Part shown: piece after piece, positions 37,107 through 45,870 of the stretch | Numbering within the stretch: the first letter of the stretch is position 1 | Layout: every line of letters begins with the position of its first letter | Source of the DNA: Bacteroidales bacterium | Lineage (GTDB): Bacteria; Bacteroidota; Bacteroidia; Bacteroidales; UBA932 | Direction: 5' to 3' | Assembly: GCA_017398335.1 (NCBI GenBank) | Contig: JAFQGK010000018.1 | Location: 149,731 to 213,730, forward strand | DNA: 64,000 nt | Made by a program: the position numbers and the translations under genes | Notes under the pieces: generated by a model | Database searches by the model: none | What the model saw: only the letters and a program-made list of their open reading frames with translations | What the model was told of the DNA's origin: nothing

Positions 37107-39113
37107 ATGAAACGTGTACTTTTATCTTTAGTGATCATTATGGCAGCAATATCCTGCAATAAGATAAATCCATTCCTTGCAGAGTGGGATACGCCATACG
37201 GCATTCCTGATTTTGACTCAGTAAAGGAGAAACATTATATTCCGGCTGTGAAGATGGGAATCCGTCAGCAGCAGGGTGAGATTGATGCGATAATCGCCAA
37301 CGCTGATGCCCCGACATTCGAAAATGTTGTGGAAGCATATGAGAATTCCGGAGCTATTCTGGCACGTGTGACAGGAGTTCTCTTCAACCTGTCCGAGACC
37401 GATAGTGACGAGTCGCTGCAGAAGATAGTGGAAAAAGTGCTTCCGATGCTTTCAGAGCACAGCAACAATATCTTCATGAATCCGTATTTCTTCGCAAAGG
37501 TCGAGAAACTTCATAATGAGATTGACGATCTCGGCCTTACCCAGGAACAGAAAATGGTCCTGAAGAAGATGTACAAGTCTTTTGTAAAGAACGGAGTAGC
37601 CCTTGACGAGACTTCACAGGCACGCATGCGTGAAATCAACAAGGAACTATCTTCTCTTGAATTTACTTTCGGAAATAATCTTCTTGCAGAGAACAATGCT
37701 TTTGCAGACAGATTCGGTCTGTCAATTTCCGAGTATGCGGGTGCAATGGCGTCGACTGAGGACCGTGCGCTTCGTGAAGAAATGTTCAAGGCATATTCAT
37801 CAAGGGGCAACAACGGCAATGAATACGATAATAAGGAGCTGATACTCAAGATAATGGCTCTCCGTGTAGAGAAGGCAAAGCTTCTCGGATACGAGACTCC
37901 TGCTTCATTCATCCTTTCAGACAAGATGGCCGGTACTCCTGAGGCTGTGGATACCTTCCTTGCCGGACTAATGGCACCCGCAGTAGCCAAGGCACGCGAG
38001 GAAGTTGCAGATATGCAGACTATTATGGATGAGGATGTCAAGGCAGGCCTTCTTCCGGAAGGTTCTGTAATCGAGCCTTGGGACTGGGCATATTATGCAG
38101 AGAAGGTGCGTAAGGTGAAATATGCACTTGATGAGGAGCAGCTCAGACCTTATTTCAAGATGGAGAATGTCCGTCAGGGAGTGTTCAACACAGCATCGCG
38201 TCTTTGGGGACTTCAGTTTGAAAAGCTTGACAGCATACCGGTGTATAATCCGGAAGTTGAAGGTTTCAAGGTAACAGACGCAGACGGTTCGTTGATAGGT
38301 ATTCTTCTTACAGACTACTTCCCACGTGCGACAAAGAGGGGAGGAGCCTGGATGAGCAATTTTGTGGAGCAGAGGGTTGTTGACGGTGTAGACGTGCGCC
38401 CGGTCATTGTCAATGTCGGAAATTTTGCGAAACCTACAGAGGACAAGCCGTCGCTTCTTACCCTCGATCAGGTAGAGACTATGTTCCATGAGTTCGGCCA
38501 TGCTCTTCACGGACTTCTCAGCAAATGCACATATGTCAGCGTTGCCGGTACCTCGGTTGCGAGAGACTTTGTTGAGCTCCCATCCCAGATCATGGAGAAC
38601 TGGGCATTCCAGAAAGAGGTTCTTGCGGACTATGCACGTCATTACGAGACCGGAGAAGTGATTCCGGATTCTCTTGTGACAAAGATCAATGCCGCCGAGA
38701 CATTCAATCAGGGATTCATGACTACCGAACTCGTGGCAGCATCCGTCCTTGATATGAAATGGCATGAACTCACATCGGTAGAAGGAGTTGACCCTATGGC
38801 TTTCGAGGCTGCGGCATGCAAGGAAATGGGACTGATTGATGAAATCATCCCACGCTATCGTACAACTTATTTCAACCATATATTCAACAGTGGTTACAGC
38901 GCCGGATACTACAGCTATCTTTGGGCAGAGGTTCTCGATAAGGATGCTTTCGAACTATTCAAGCAGAAAGGTATCTTCGATCAGAACACTGCGGCATCTT
39001 TCCGTCGCAATGTTCTTGAAAAAGGTGGCAGTGACGAACCGATGGATCTTTATCGACGCTTCCGTGGTGCAGATCCGGATCCTGCAGCTCTTATCGAGTC
39101 ACGTGGACTTTAA
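37107..39113 (+). CDS. M3-family metallopeptidase (peptidyl-dipeptidase Dcp-like), lipoprotein
   Basis: 668 residues with a lipoprotein-like signal (AISC, Cys 17). The zinc site HEFGH is at residues 461-465, within the longer M3 signature TMFHEFGHALHGLLS. Length and the helical N-terminal half fit Dcp/oligopeptidase A enzymes, which remove dipeptides from or cleave short peptides. Many family members are cytoplasmic, while this one appears exported. It is 12 bases after the DUF5689 gene and may be read through from the nuclease unit, though it has no obvious link to nucleic acid. Confidence 0.88.
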   Translation: MKRVLLSLVIIMAAISCNKINPFLAEWDTPYGIPDFDSVKEKHYIPAVKMGIRQQQGEIDAIIANADAPTFENVVEAYENSGAILARVTGVLFNLSETDSDESLQKIVEKVLPMLSEHSNNIFMNPYFFAKVEKLHNEIDDLGLTQEQKMVLKKMYKSFVKNGVALDETSQARMREINKELSSLEFTFGNNLLAENNAFADRFGLSISEYAGAMASTEDRALREEMFKAYSSRGNNGNEYDNKELILKIMALRVEKAKLLGYETPASFILSDKMAGTPEAVDTFLAGLMAPAVAKAREEVADMQTIMDEDVKAGLLPEGSVIEPWDWAYYAEKVRKVKYALDEEQLRPYFKMENVRQGVFNTASRLWGLQFEKLDSIPVYNPEVEGFKVTDADGSLIGILLTDYFPRATKRGGAWMSNFVEQRVVDGVDVRPVIVNVGNFAKPTEDKPSLLTLDQVETMFHEFGHALHGLLSKCTYVSVAGTSVARDFVELPSQIMENWAFQKEVLADYARHYETGEVIPDSLVTKINAAETFNQGFMTTELVAASVLDMKWHELTSVEGVDPMAFEAAACKEMGLIDEIIPRYRTTYFNHIFNSGYSAGYYSYLWAEVLDKDAFELFKQKGIFDQNTAASFRRNVLEKGGSDEPMDLYRRFRGADPDPAALIESRGL

Positions 39114-39138
39114 AACAATAACACACATATTAATAACT

Positions 39139-40626
39139 ATGAAAAAGGAATTATCAAGGCGTTCGTTCCTTAAGATGGGAACAACCGCAGCTGTCGGAAT
39201 GGCTGTGTCTCCTTCACTTCTTATGGGTAAGTCCAAAAAGAAGAATGTTGCACCGGCACCTCTTGACAGAAAACTCAAGATTCTTGGTGTAGGTATCGGA
39301 GGTCGTGGAGCTTCTGTTCTCAGAGGTCTTGAAACAGAGGATATCATCGGTCTCTGCGACGTTGACTGGAAATATGCAGCTCATGTTTTTGAGCGTTACC
39401 CGAATGCAAAGAGATATAACGACTATCGCGTAATGTTCAAGGAGATGCTCGATGAGGCTGATGCCGTTGTCGTTGCTACTGCTGACCACACCCATGCAAT
39501 CATTGCAGCTGAAGCCATAGCTGCCGGAAAGCATGTATATGTAGAGAAACCGCTGACTCATACAGTATATGAGTCGCGTCTCCTTACCAAGCTTGCAGCC
39601 AAGCACAAGGTCGCTACCCAGATGGGTAACCAGGGTGCTTCTGAAGAGGGCGTACGCCTTGCCTGCGAGTGGATCTGGAACGGTGAGATCGGTGAGGTTA
39701 GAAAGGTAGAGGCTTTCACGGACCGTCCTATCTGGCCTCAGGGTCTTGAGCGTCCGAAGGAAGTTCAGGAAGTCCCTTCAACCCTGAACTGGGAGGCTTT
39801 CATCGGTCCTGCGCCAATGAGACCATACAACGAAATCTATACTCCTTGGAATTTCCGCGGCTGGTGGGACTTTGGTACTGGAGCTCTCGGTGACATGGCC
39901 TGCCATATCCTCCATTGTGTTCACAAGGGTCTGAATCTCAAATATCCGACAAAGGTTCAGGGTACTTCAACCCTTCTTCTCAACGAGTCTTGCCCTAATG
40001 CGCAGAAAATCAAGTTCACCTTCCCTGCACGTGACAACATGCCGAAGGTAGCCATGCCGGAGGTCGAGGTTCACTGGTATGACGGTGGTCTCAAGCCAGA
40101 CAGACCGGAGGGACTTCCTGCGGGTGTTGACCTTAACTTCAAGGGTGGTGGAGTCATTTTCTATGGTTCAAAGGATACGATGATCGTAGGATGCTACGGT
40201 CGTAAGCCTTACCTTCTTTCAGGACGTGAGCCAGAGGCTCCGAAGGTCCTCAGAAGAGTCGAGACCAGCCATCAGCAGGACTGGGTACGAGCATGTAAGG
40301 AAGATCCGTCAGTACGCGTGCCTTCTGCTTCTGATTTCAGCGAGGCAGGTCCGTTCAATGAAATGGTCGTGATGGGAGTTCTTGCAGTACGTCTCCAGAG
40401 CCTCAATATGGAGCTCGAGTGGGATGGCGAGAAGATGGAATTCACCAATATCCCTGCTGATGCAACCATCAAGACTGTCATCACAGACGGATTCACCATC
40501 AAGGACGGACACCCTACATTCAACAAGACGTATACAGAGCCGGTAAACGCAAGAGCTTTCGCACAGGAGCTCATCAAGCACACTTACCAGAACGGATACG
40601 CCCTTCCAGATATGCCAACAGAATAA
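39139..40626 (+). CDS. Gfo/Idh/MocA oxidoreductase with Tat signal
   Basis: 495 residues from the ATG at 39139; upstream codons in frame overlap the peptidase. The twin-arginine signal SRRSFLKMG is at residues 6-14. The Rossmann motif GVGIGGRGASVL and the conserved EKPLTH are present, so an NAD(P)-linked sugar oxidation or reduction is expected, with cofactor carried through the Tat route. It is followed closely by a DUF1080 hydrolase and a TIM-barrel isomerase gene. In Bacteroides such sets oxidise glycosides at C3 and then cleave them. Confidence 0.9.
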   Translation: MKKELSRRSFLKMGTTAAVGMAVSPSLLMGKSKKKNVAPAPLDRKLKILGVGIGGRGASVLRGLETEDIIGLCDVDWKYAAHVFERYPNAKRYNDYRVMFKEMLDEADAVVVATADHTHAIIAAEAIAAGKHVYVEKPLTHTVYESRLLTKLAAKHKVATQMGNQGASEEGVRLACEWIWNGEIGEVRKVEAFTDRPIWPQGLERPKEVQEVPSTLNWEAFIGPAPMRPYNEIYTPWNFRGWWDFGTGALGDMACHILHCVHKGLNLKYPTKVQGTSTLLLNESCPNAQKIKFTFPARDNMPKVAMPEVEVHWYDGGLKPDRPEGLPAGVDLNFKGGGVIFYGSKDTMIVGCYGRKPYLLSGREPEAPKVLRRVETSHQQDWVRACKEDPSVRVPSASDFSEAGPFNEMVVMGVLAVRLQSLNMELEWDGEKMEFTNIPADATIKTVITDGFTIKDGHPTFNKTYTEPVNARAFAQELIKHTYQNGYALPDMPTE

Positions 40627-40636
40627 ATCTTATATT

Positions 40637-41536
40637 ATGAAAAAATTACTTTATGGAGCAGCAGCTCTTATGCTTATGACAGCTTGTGGAAATAATCAGC
40701 AGGCTCTCGTTATCGGTGAACCTGTATTTGTCGGAGAGCAGACAATGGTAGAGGTTGCGGAACCTGCAACCCCTGGTTGCCCTGCTTATGTTGTTGTAAA
40801 TAACCCTGAGGTTGATCTCGCGGCCTTCCCTGTTGATAAGGACGGATACCATGTTCTTTTCAATGGTAATGAGAAGATGCAGGGTTGGAGAGGTTATGGA
40901 AAGGATCATATCCCTTCAAGATGGATTGTCGAGGACGGATGCATCAAATTCTGCGGAACTGGTCTTGGTGAAGGTCAGGTAGCAGAAGGCGGTGACCTTA
41001 TCTTTGCTCATCAGTTCCAGAACTTCGTTCTTGAACTCGAGTGGAAGGTGTCAAAGGGTGGTAACTCAGGTATCTTCTATCTTGCAAAGGAAACAGCTGT
41101 AAGAAAGGAGGACGGCTCTCTCAAATATCAGCCTATCTATATCTCAGCTCCTGAGTATCAGGTGCTTGACAATGCAAATCATCCGGATGCGATGCTTGGT
41201 GTTGACGGCAACCGTCAGTCGGCTTCGCTCTATGATATGATTCCTGCAAAGCCACAGAACCAGAATCCGTTCGATGAGTGGAATAAGGCTCGCATCATGG
41301 TTTACAAGGGAACAGTCGTACATGCTCAGAACGATGTCAACGTAGTCGAGTATCATTTATGGACTCCGCAGTGGACTGATATGCTTCAGGCAAGCAAGTT
41401 CAGCGCTGAGAGATGGCCTATCGGCTTCGAGCTCCTGAACAACTGCGGTGGTGCTGAGCACAAGGGCTACATCGGAATCCAGGATCATGGTGATGATGTA
41501 TGGTATCGTAACATCCGTATCAAGGTAATGGAGTAA
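40637..41536 (+). CDS. DUF1080 / 3-keto-disaccharide hydrolase-like lipoprotein
   Basis: 299 residues, lipobox MTAC (Cys 17). The concanavalin-like DUF1080 domain is recognised by HVLFNGNEKMQGW, FVLELEWKVSKGGNSGIFYL and the late GYIGIQDHGDDVWYRNIRIK end. Characterised members of the family split 3-keto-glycosides. With the dehydrogenase encoded before it, it would form a two-step oxidise-then-cleave route in the periplasm. The substrate is not readable. Confidence 0.9.
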   Translation: MKKLLYGAAALMLMTACGNNQQALVIGEPVFVGEQTMVEVAEPATPGCPAYVVVNNPEVDLAAFPVDKDGYHVLFNGNEKMQGWRGYGKDHIPSRWIVEDGCIKFCGTGLGEGQVAEGGDLIFAHQFQNFVLELEWKVSKGGNSGIFYLAKETAVRKEDGSLKYQPIYISAPEYQVLDNANHPDAMLGVDGNRQSASLYDMIPAKPQNQNPFDEWNKARIMVYKGTVVHAQNDVNVVEYHLWTPQWTDMLQASKFSAERWPIGFELLNNCGGAEHKGYIGIQDHGDDVWYRNIRIKVME

Positions 41537-41542
41537 TCAGCC

Positions 41543-42439
41543 ATGAGAAAAGCGTTTTATATTGTATTTGCAGCTTGCGGTCTTCTTGCCGCAGGCTGCT
41601 GTCAGAATGCTGATGAGCCTGTAAAGAAGGAAATGGCCGTTCAGTTGTATTCTGCACGTGACCTTATCGGAAAACCTGAGCTGTATGCACAGAATCATGA
41701 AGCAGTGCTCAAGGCTATTGCCGAGATGGGGTATACCGGAGTGGAGGCTGCAAGTTACAAGGACGGTCTCTTCTATGGAGTTACTCCAGAAGAATTCAAG
41801 GCTGATGTGGAGGCTGCCGGAATGGAAGTGGTGTCTTCGCACACTAACAGGAAACTTACTGCAGAGGAACTTGCTTCAGGCGACCTTACAGAGGCTCTTG
41901 CATGGTGGGATGCCGCTATTCCTGCCCACGTTGCTGCAGGTATGCGTTATGTCGTATGTCCTTCGATGACAATTCCAGAAACCCTTGACGGACTTCAGGT
42001 TACTTGTAACTATTTCAACGAAATCGGCCGCAAGTGCAAGGCTGCCGGAATGGAGTTCGGTTTCCACAATCATGCCCGTGAGTTCAAGATCATCGAAGAT
42101 CAGGTAATCCTGGATTATATGCTTCAGAATACAGATCCTGAGCTTGTTTTCTTCCAGATGGATGTTTATTGGGCTGTTTATGGCAATGCTAGCCCGGCAG
42201 AGTACTTCAACAAGTATCCGGGACGTTGGAAGGTTCTCCACATCAAGGATAAGAAGGAAATAGGTCAGAGCGGTATGGTCGGCTTTGATGCAGTCTTTGC
42301 GAATGCTGAGATAGCAGGAATGACTGAGTTCGTAGTTGAGGTTGAGGGTTGCCGCAATGAGACAGCTCTTGACGGTCTGCGTGTGAGCGCAGACTACATT
42401 CTTGATGCGCCTTTCATAAACGCTTCTTACAAGAAATAA
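41543..42439 (+). CDS. Sugar phosphate isomerase/epimerase-like TIM-barrel lipoprotein
   Basis: 298 residues, signal with lipobox AAGC (Cys 19). The xylose-isomerase-like barrel shows as VQLYSARDLIG, MGYTGVEAAS, FGFHNHAREF (metal-binding His/Glu region), FFQMDVYWAV and VLHIKDKKE. It is the third gene of the dehydrogenase-hydrolase-isomerase group, six bases after the hydrolase, and probably acts on the 3-keto sugar or on the bond-cleaving step. A bidirectional terminator follows. Confidence 0.88.
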   Translation: MRKAFYIVFAACGLLAAGCCQNADEPVKKEMAVQLYSARDLIGKPELYAQNHEAVLKAIAEMGYTGVEAASYKDGLFYGVTPEEFKADVEAAGMEVVSSHTNRKLTAEELASGDLTEALAWWDAAIPAHVAAGMRYVVCPSMTIPETLDGLQVTCNYFNEIGRKCKAAGMEFGFHNHAREFKIIEDQVILDYMLQNTDPELVFFQMDVYWAVYGNASPAEYFNKYPGRWKVLHIKDKKEIGQSGMVGFDAVFANAEIAGMTEFVVEVEGCRNETALDGLRVSADYILDAPFINASYKK

Positions 42440-42451
42440 TCACACGATTAT

Positions 42452-42513
42452 ACACATCCAGTGGCACTGAGTCACCCGAGGTCCTCCTCATGACTCAGTG
42501 CCATTGGATGTGT
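42452..42513. terminator. Bidirectional terminator
   Basis: 23-base arms (42452-42474, 42491-42513) with one mismatch and a 16-base loop, in the gap between two convergent genes. Confidence 0.75.
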
Positions 42514-42528
42514 TATAAATGAAGGATG

Positions 42529-43635
42529 CTACATTCTGTCCAGCTGGTCGAGGGCGAAGGTGTAGGCGCCGACAGATATGGCTTTGCTGGCTCCCATCTT
42601 GGATATGGCGACTCCGATGCGTTTCTGAGGGTCGTATGAAACAGTCTTGTCGCTGCCGTAGACCTTGAGTTCTCTCTGTTCGCCGCGAGCGAATTCCGCA
42701 AACTGAGCCTCGTCGTCGAGATCGTAGACCTTCATCTGCACTCTGTTGAGCTCTTCTCCTCCGAGAGTCTTCATCTTGCTGCGTAGCTCTGCGAGCAGGG
42801 ACGGCATGAGGTATTTGCGTGCAGCTGTGATACCGCCGCCGATTACAATCAGACCGTCAGTGAGGGTCACAGCAGTAGCCATGGCATCTCCTGCCACCTC
42901 TCCCATCTCTGCAAATGCCTTCTTTGCTGCTTCAGCATCTCCCGGAGTCTTTCCTTCAGCAATATCGTATATGTCTTTTGGCTCGAATTCATGATCCTTA
43001 TCGCCGGAAAGTTCACCGTATACTCTCTTGACAGCGCGTACAGAGACTCCATCTTCTACTATGACTCCGTCATACTTCTTGTGAGGCAGACAGAAAGTCT
43101 CGACGCATGAATTGTCACCCCTGTTCAACTCGCCATTCACTACCATTCCGACTCCGAAACCTGTACCGAAAGTGTATCCCAGCATATTCTTATAGCTTTT
43201 TGCACTTCCGAGAGCTTTCAGCTTTGCATTCACTTCAGGTAGAGTGCCTCCGAGTGCTTCACCGTATGCAAACAGATCTCCGTCATTGTTGATGAACACC
43301 GGCACGCCGAACTTTCTCTGGAGGAATGGTCCGAGGGCTACCCCATCCCTGAATGAAGGGAAGTTAGGGAGATAGCCTCCTATGATGCCGTTAGGATAGT
43401 CTGCCGGTCCCGGAAAGGCGAAGCTTATTGCCACCGGCCTTTCTGAAAGTTTTTCGATCACTGCCTCAAATCCTTTGACCATTGTGCCGAGGCAAAGGTC
43501 CAGGTCGTGGGAGTTGGCGGGAAAGGTAATCGGGTCGATGATATATTCCCCTCCTTTCATCGCGCCGAAAACCATATTCGTACCGCCGGCATCAAGCGTC
43601 AGGACAATGCGTGAGTCTGTTCTAAAGTCTGTCAT
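42529..43635 (-). CDS. ROK-family sugar kinase-like protein
   Basis: 368 residues. The ATP-binding LTLDAGGTNMVFGA start, the AFPGPAD segment, VFINNDGDLFAYGEAL and GYTFGTGFGVGMVVNG fit the ROK fold (glucokinase, mannokinase, NagC-like). There is no N-terminal HTH, so it is an enzyme rather than a repressor. The usual ROK zinc motif CxCGxxGCxE is not seen; only CVETFCLPHKK occurs in that region. It lies 20 bases downstream of two GH92 genes on the same strand, so phosphorylation of released mannose is a reasonable guess. Confidence 0.85.
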   Translation of the reverse strand: MTDFRTDSRIVLTLDAGGTNMVFGAMKGGEYIIDPITFPANSHDLDLCLGTMVKGFEAVIEKLSERPVAISFAFPGPADYPNGIIGGYLPNFPSFRDGVALGPFLQRKFGVPVFINNDGDLFAYGEALGGTLPEVNAKLKALGSAKSYKNMLGYTFGTGFGVGMVVNGELNRGDNSCVETFCLPHKKYDGVIVEDGVSVRAVKRVYGELSGDKDHEFEPKDIYDIAEGKTPGDAEAAKKAFAEMGEVAGDAMATAVTLTDGLIVIGGGITAARKYLMPSLLAELRSKMKTLGGEELNRVQMKVYDLDDEAQFAEFARGEQRELKVYGSDKTVSYDPQKRIGVAISKMGASKAISVGAYTFALDQLDRM

Positions 43636-43655
43636 GTTTATAGATGCTTATATAG

Positions 43656-45869
43656 TTATTTCATTTCAAAATCAATACTCGCTCCTTTGATGAGGTCCGA
43701 ATAATTCAGGAAGAGACTGTCATATGCCTTCCCGTTCATCCTTGTCTTTTTTACAAGTCTTCCTTGACCGCCGTCGATCTTCACCTTCCTGCCGTTTTCA
43801 AGATTTATCACGGCCTTCTTGAAGAGCGGAACACCGATGGCATATTGGTCTGAAGCGGGACATACAGGATAGAATCCCAGTGCGGAGAATACATACCATG
43901 CGGATGTCTGTCCGTTATCCTCGTCTCCGCAATATCCGTCAGGTGCCGATGTGTAGAGCCTGTCCATAACCTCGCGCACCCATTTCCGAGTCTTTTCCGG
44001 CTGACCTGCCCAATTGTAGAGATATATCATATGCTGGGCCGGCTGGTTTCCGTGGGCGTAGTTTCCCATATCCGCCACCTGCATCTCTGTTATTTCGTGT
44101 ATACGGTAGCCGTAATAGCTGTCATCGTATATAGGTGGAACGACAAATACGGAGTCGAGCATGTGCGCAAATTCCTCGCGACCTCCCATCGCTTCCATCA
44201 GTCCGTCGACATCATGGAAGACCGACCATGTGTAGTGCCATGCGTTGCCCTCAGTGAAGGCGTCTCCCCATTTGTATGGGCTGAAAGGCTCCTGGAAGCT
44301 TCCGTCGGCATTACGTCCCCTCATAAGATTGTGTGACGGATCGAATACATTCTTCCAGTTGTCAGCGCGTGATGCCCATTTTTCCAATTCCTCGGAAGGA
44401 CGGTCCAGCTTCCTTGCCATCTGCAGTATGCACCAGTCGTTGTAGGCATATTCAAGGGTGCGGGCTACGCTCTCGTTGATTCCGACATTGTACGGAATGT
44501 AACCTAAAGTATTGTAATATTCATGTCCCAGCCTTCCGGAAGAATTCACTTCAGGATGCACATTTTCGGTTCCATGCACTATGCAATCGTAGAGTATCTG
44601 CCAGTCCTTTTCAGGTGTTATCCCTTTCAGTATGGCATCTGCCACAACTGAAGCGGAATTGTTGCCCACCATGCATCCGCGGTGCCCCGGACTGGCCCAT
44701 TCAGGCAGGAATTCATTCTCTCGGGCGATGTTGGCGAGACCCTGCTGGATTTCAGTGTTCACTGACGGATATACAAGATTCAGAAGAGGGAAAAGCGCCC
44801 TGAAAGTATCCCAGAAGCCGGTATCGGTGTATAGATAGCCTTCGCAGACCTTTCCGTTATATGGGCTGTAATGGTATGCTTTCCCATCGGGGCCGATTTC
44901 ATAGAACTTGCGAGGGAAGAGTGTGGCTCTGTAAAGGCATGAGTAGAATGTGCGGAACTGCTCTTCGCTTCCTCCGCCCACCTGTATATGGCTCAGCACC
45001 TCATTCCATCTGTCCTTGGCATCAGCCGTCACCTCGTCGAAACTTTTTTCACCGACTTCCTCCAGATTAAGCCATGCCTGCTCAAGCGATATGAATGAAG
45101 AGGCTGTGCGTACATTGACAGTCTCGTTTCTTTGGGTGCGGAATCCTACGGAAGCCAATACGTGTTCACCCTCGAACTCAAGGGCTTCTCCAATCCCTTT
45201 TTCCGGACCGTCATATAGCATCATGCTCTCAAATGCCTTGTCGAACCTGATGACGAACCAGTTGCGGAAGTTCTCAGGAACACCGCCGCAGTTCTTTGTA
45301 GTATATCCTACAACTGCCTGTAGCTCAGGGAGTATCCTGATATAAGAACCTCCGTCGTATGCGTCTATCACCACTGCTGATGTCTCTCCTGCGGGGTAAG
45401 TGAACCGCATGGCGGCTGCTCTGTCGGCAGGAGTAATTTCGGCAGTGATGTCATGATCTGCAAGGTAGACCTTGTAGTAATAAGGACTCGCAGTTTCGCT
45501 TTTGTGCGAGAACCAGCTGGCTCTTTTGTTCTGGTCCACCGCAGAGCCGTCGCGAACGGGCATGACTGCAAACTGACCATAGTCGTTGATCCACGGTGAC
45601 GGCTGATGGGTCTGCTTGAACCCCCTTATCCGATTGTGGTCATATCTGTATGCCCATCCGTCTCCCATCTTGCCTGTGACAGGAGTCCAGAAGTTCATTC
45701 CCCATGGAAGGGCGATTGCGGGATAGGTGTTTCCGGTAGAAAAACCGTGATGCGAGAGACTCCCGACAAGAGTCGAAACATACTCTTCGGGGTTATCTAC
45801 CAGTTCTGTCCCGCTATTGCATGCTGCTGTAATGCAGACAGCCAATGTTATGCTCAGAAGTCTTTTCAT
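43656..45869 (-). CDS. GH92-family alpha-mannosidase, lipoprotein
   Basis: 737 residues, lipobox TAAC (Cys 17). Family marks: the N-terminal beta-sandwich start YVSTLVGSLSHHGFSTGNTYPAIALPWGMNFWTP in outline (about 29-62), the central TGFWDTFRALFPL, and the late GDEDNGQTSAWYVFSALGFYP segment holding catalytic acids. GH92 enzymes are calcium-dependent exo-alpha-mannosidases acting on N-glycan or yeast mannan linkages. The first domain is less canonical than that of its neighbour, which has DTSIGTGGHGH. One base separates it from the upstream GH92 gene. Confidence 0.92.
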   Translation of the reverse strand: MKRLLSITLAVCITAACNSGTELVDNPEEYVSTLVGSLSHHGFSTGNTYPAIALPWGMNFWTPVTGKMGDGWAYRYDHNRIRGFKQTHQPSPWINDYGQFAVMPVRDGSAVDQNKRASWFSHKSETASPYYYKVYLADHDITAEITPADRAAAMRFTYPAGETSAVVIDAYDGGSYIRILPELQAVVGYTTKNCGGVPENFRNWFVIRFDKAFESMMLYDGPEKGIGEALEFEGEHVLASVGFRTQRNETVNVRTASSFISLEQAWLNLEEVGEKSFDEVTADAKDRWNEVLSHIQVGGGSEEQFRTFYSCLYRATLFPRKFYEIGPDGKAYHYSPYNGKVCEGYLYTDTGFWDTFRALFPLLNLVYPSVNTEIQQGLANIARENEFLPEWASPGHRGCMVGNNSASVVADAILKGITPEKDWQILYDCIVHGTENVHPEVNSSGRLGHEYYNTLGYIPYNVGINESVARTLEYAYNDWCILQMARKLDRPSEELEKWASRADNWKNVFDPSHNLMRGRNADGSFQEPFSPYKWGDAFTEGNAWHYTWSVFHDVDGLMEAMGGREEFAHMLDSVFVVPPIYDDSYYGYRIHEITEMQVADMGNYAHGNQPAQHMIYLYNWAGQPEKTRKWVREVMDRLYTSAPDGYCGDEDNGQTSAWYVFSALGFYPVCPASDQYAIGVPLFKKAVINLENGRKVKIDGGQGRLVKKTRMNGKAYDSLFLNYSDLIKGASIDFEMK

Positions 45870-45870
45870 A

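Noticed and set aside
38836-39138. N-terminal extension of the Gfo/Idh dehydrogenase by about 100 residues
   Set aside because: It overlaps the end of the M3 peptidase gene and would bury the twin-arginine signal that starts at 39139.
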